Shown in pieces: positions 62,824-64,000 of a DNA stretch of 64,000 nucleotides. Made by a program: the position numbers and the translations under genes. This DNA comes from Nemertoderma westbladi (lineage: Eukaryota; Xenacoelomorpha; Nemertodermatida; Nemertodermatidae). Each line of letters begins with the position of its first letter. Within the stretch, counting starts at the first letter, position 1. The notes under the pieces were generated by a model, which saw nothing but the letters and a program-made list of their open reading frames with translations, ran no database searches and was not told the DNA's origin. The stretch spans positions 1-64,000 of the forward strand of contig JAUCBJ010000116.1 in NCBI GenBank assembly GCA_032718475.1, in the 5' to 3' direction.

Positions 62824-64000
62824 TCTATATATATCTATATATATAAATATCATGTGTCTGTCTGTCTGTTTGTCTGTCCAAACTATACGTTTCTACACAC
62901 AAGCACCAATCGGAGCTCGCGATACATCGAACGAAAGCTCTCGTCAGGAGCACGTGCACTGTCGCTATCTCGAGTCTTATTTTAAGTGTTTGTTTACATG
63001 AATGCAGATTTCGTGAATTCGGTACCGGTAGTGCAGTAGGCCTAGCAGTTCATTCTGTCACTCTACACGTTGGGTCTCGACTACTATGTTACTTTTTCAT
63101 GCGCATCTACGTGATGTAGACTGCCCCGAGCACATAGACGTGAAACGTCGTTATATCGATGCAAATTTTATGCATCATTTATGCGTGAATGCGTATTTGT
63201 GGTCAAATTGGGCTATTATTCCATAACCATTTTCAGCCAAATTTTTCAACCAGCAGGAAACCGGTTGCACCAACAGGTCTGTTCTAAATGATACTTTGCA
63301 GATACGTTCCTGACCATAGACTGTGTGTTTGAGAAGACACTGATCAATCGGCAGTTCTCCAGTCTGCCGCTAGGGGGCGAAATGTCAGAAACTGAAAACC
63401 TTCTCCCATCTCGTTATTATTAATGCCTTTTAGCTGATACGTGGCAGAGGTCTATTACACCATAGGCTGTGTGTTTTCGGAGGATGCTGACCAATCTGCA
63501 ATTCCCCAGTCTGCCGCTAGGGGGAGAAATATCTGAAAGTGAAAACCTTATCCCATTTCGTTGTTTATAATGCTTTTTTGATGATTTGGCAGAAGTTGAC
63601 TACACCATAGACTGCGTGTTTGTAGAGAACTCTGAATAATCTGAAATTCCTCTGTCTGCCGGTAGGGGGAGCAATGTCTGAAAGTGAAAACCTTCACCCA
63701 TTTCGTTGTTTATACTGCATTTTTTGCTGATATTTGGCAGAGGTCTACTACACAAAGACTGCGTGTTTGGGGAGGAGCTAGAACCAGTCTGCATTTCTCC
63801 AGTCTGCCGCTAGGGGGCCAAATGTCTGAAAGTAAAAACCTTATCCCATTTCGTTATTAATAATGCTTTTAGGCTGACACTTGGCAGATGTGTATTACAC
63901 CATAGGGTGTGTGTCTGGAGAGGACGCCGAACAACCTGCAGTTCTCTATTCGGCCGCTAGGGGGCGAAATGTCTGAACGTGAAAACCTTATCCCATTTTG
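62824..64000 (+). mobile_element. Helitron-like family 1 unit (subfamily GGGGGCG), runs off the window
   Basis: Head and unique part match 29050-29560. Monomer cores start at 63367, 63514, 63659, 63807 and 63954 (spacings 147, 145, 148, 147). The right end lies beyond the window. Confidence 0.75.

Overview
This window reads as animal genomic DNA made almost entirely of transposable elements; I see no host gene. BEL/Pao retrotransposons, known only from metazoans, dominate it. Together with a Jockey/CR1-type LINE, an RTE-like LINE remnant and Helitron-like repeats they point to an invertebrate, perhaps marine. I cannot name the species.

Region 1-21838 is BEL/Pao element B on the minus strand. 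Its 5' LTR lies at 21300-21838 and its 3' LTR at 1-523, with the last bases beyond the window start. The two LTRs differ at one visible position in 523. B encodes a Gag split over three frames at long G runs, an intact 1735-residue capsid-to-integrase ORF, a hairpin-rich minisatellite, and an extra ORF ('ORF X') in the position where some LTR elements carry env. ORF X has an RNase D/WRN-exonuclease-like N-terminus and three perfect CCHC zinc knuckles. A second BEL element (A, plus strand, 2928-about 9506), with Gag and protease but no reverse transcriptase or integrase, sits inside ORF X. Its right side ends in a foldback of LTR and ORF X fragments.

Region 21839-24011 is an RTE-like LINE that B interrupted. 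Region 24012-31166 holds Helitron-like repeats. The main family starts with a TATATATAAAT(A)TC...TGTCTGTC head, carries tandem monomers spaced almost exactly 147 bp apart, each with a core resembling the CTCF consensus, and is bounded by a ~37-bp palindrome (CTAGAAAGCC...GGCTTTCTAG).

Region 31167-48891 is a decayed BEL/Pao element C on the plus strand with 1919-bp LTRs, each holding Pol III A/B boxes. It has three leader hairpins, gag, protease, RT, RNase H and integrase frames, an unknown zinc-binding ORF ('ORF Y') after pol, and a 20-bp near-palindromic motif scattered 13 times in coding and non-coding DNA. C is inserted just before the end of a Helitron-like unit, whose last bases resume at 48892.

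Region 48931-53636 continues that array: two near-identical 2.2-kb units and a truncated third, head to tail, separated by the same palindrome. Region 53637-60628 is a second Helitron-like family, partly duplicated in tandem; one copy is split by a full-length LINE (54449-59565) with intact ORF1 and ORF2, an 8-bp target duplication and an empty site in the neighbouring copy. Region 60629-62787 is AT-rich with no gene seen. From 62788 another palindrome and 147-bp array unit runs off the window.
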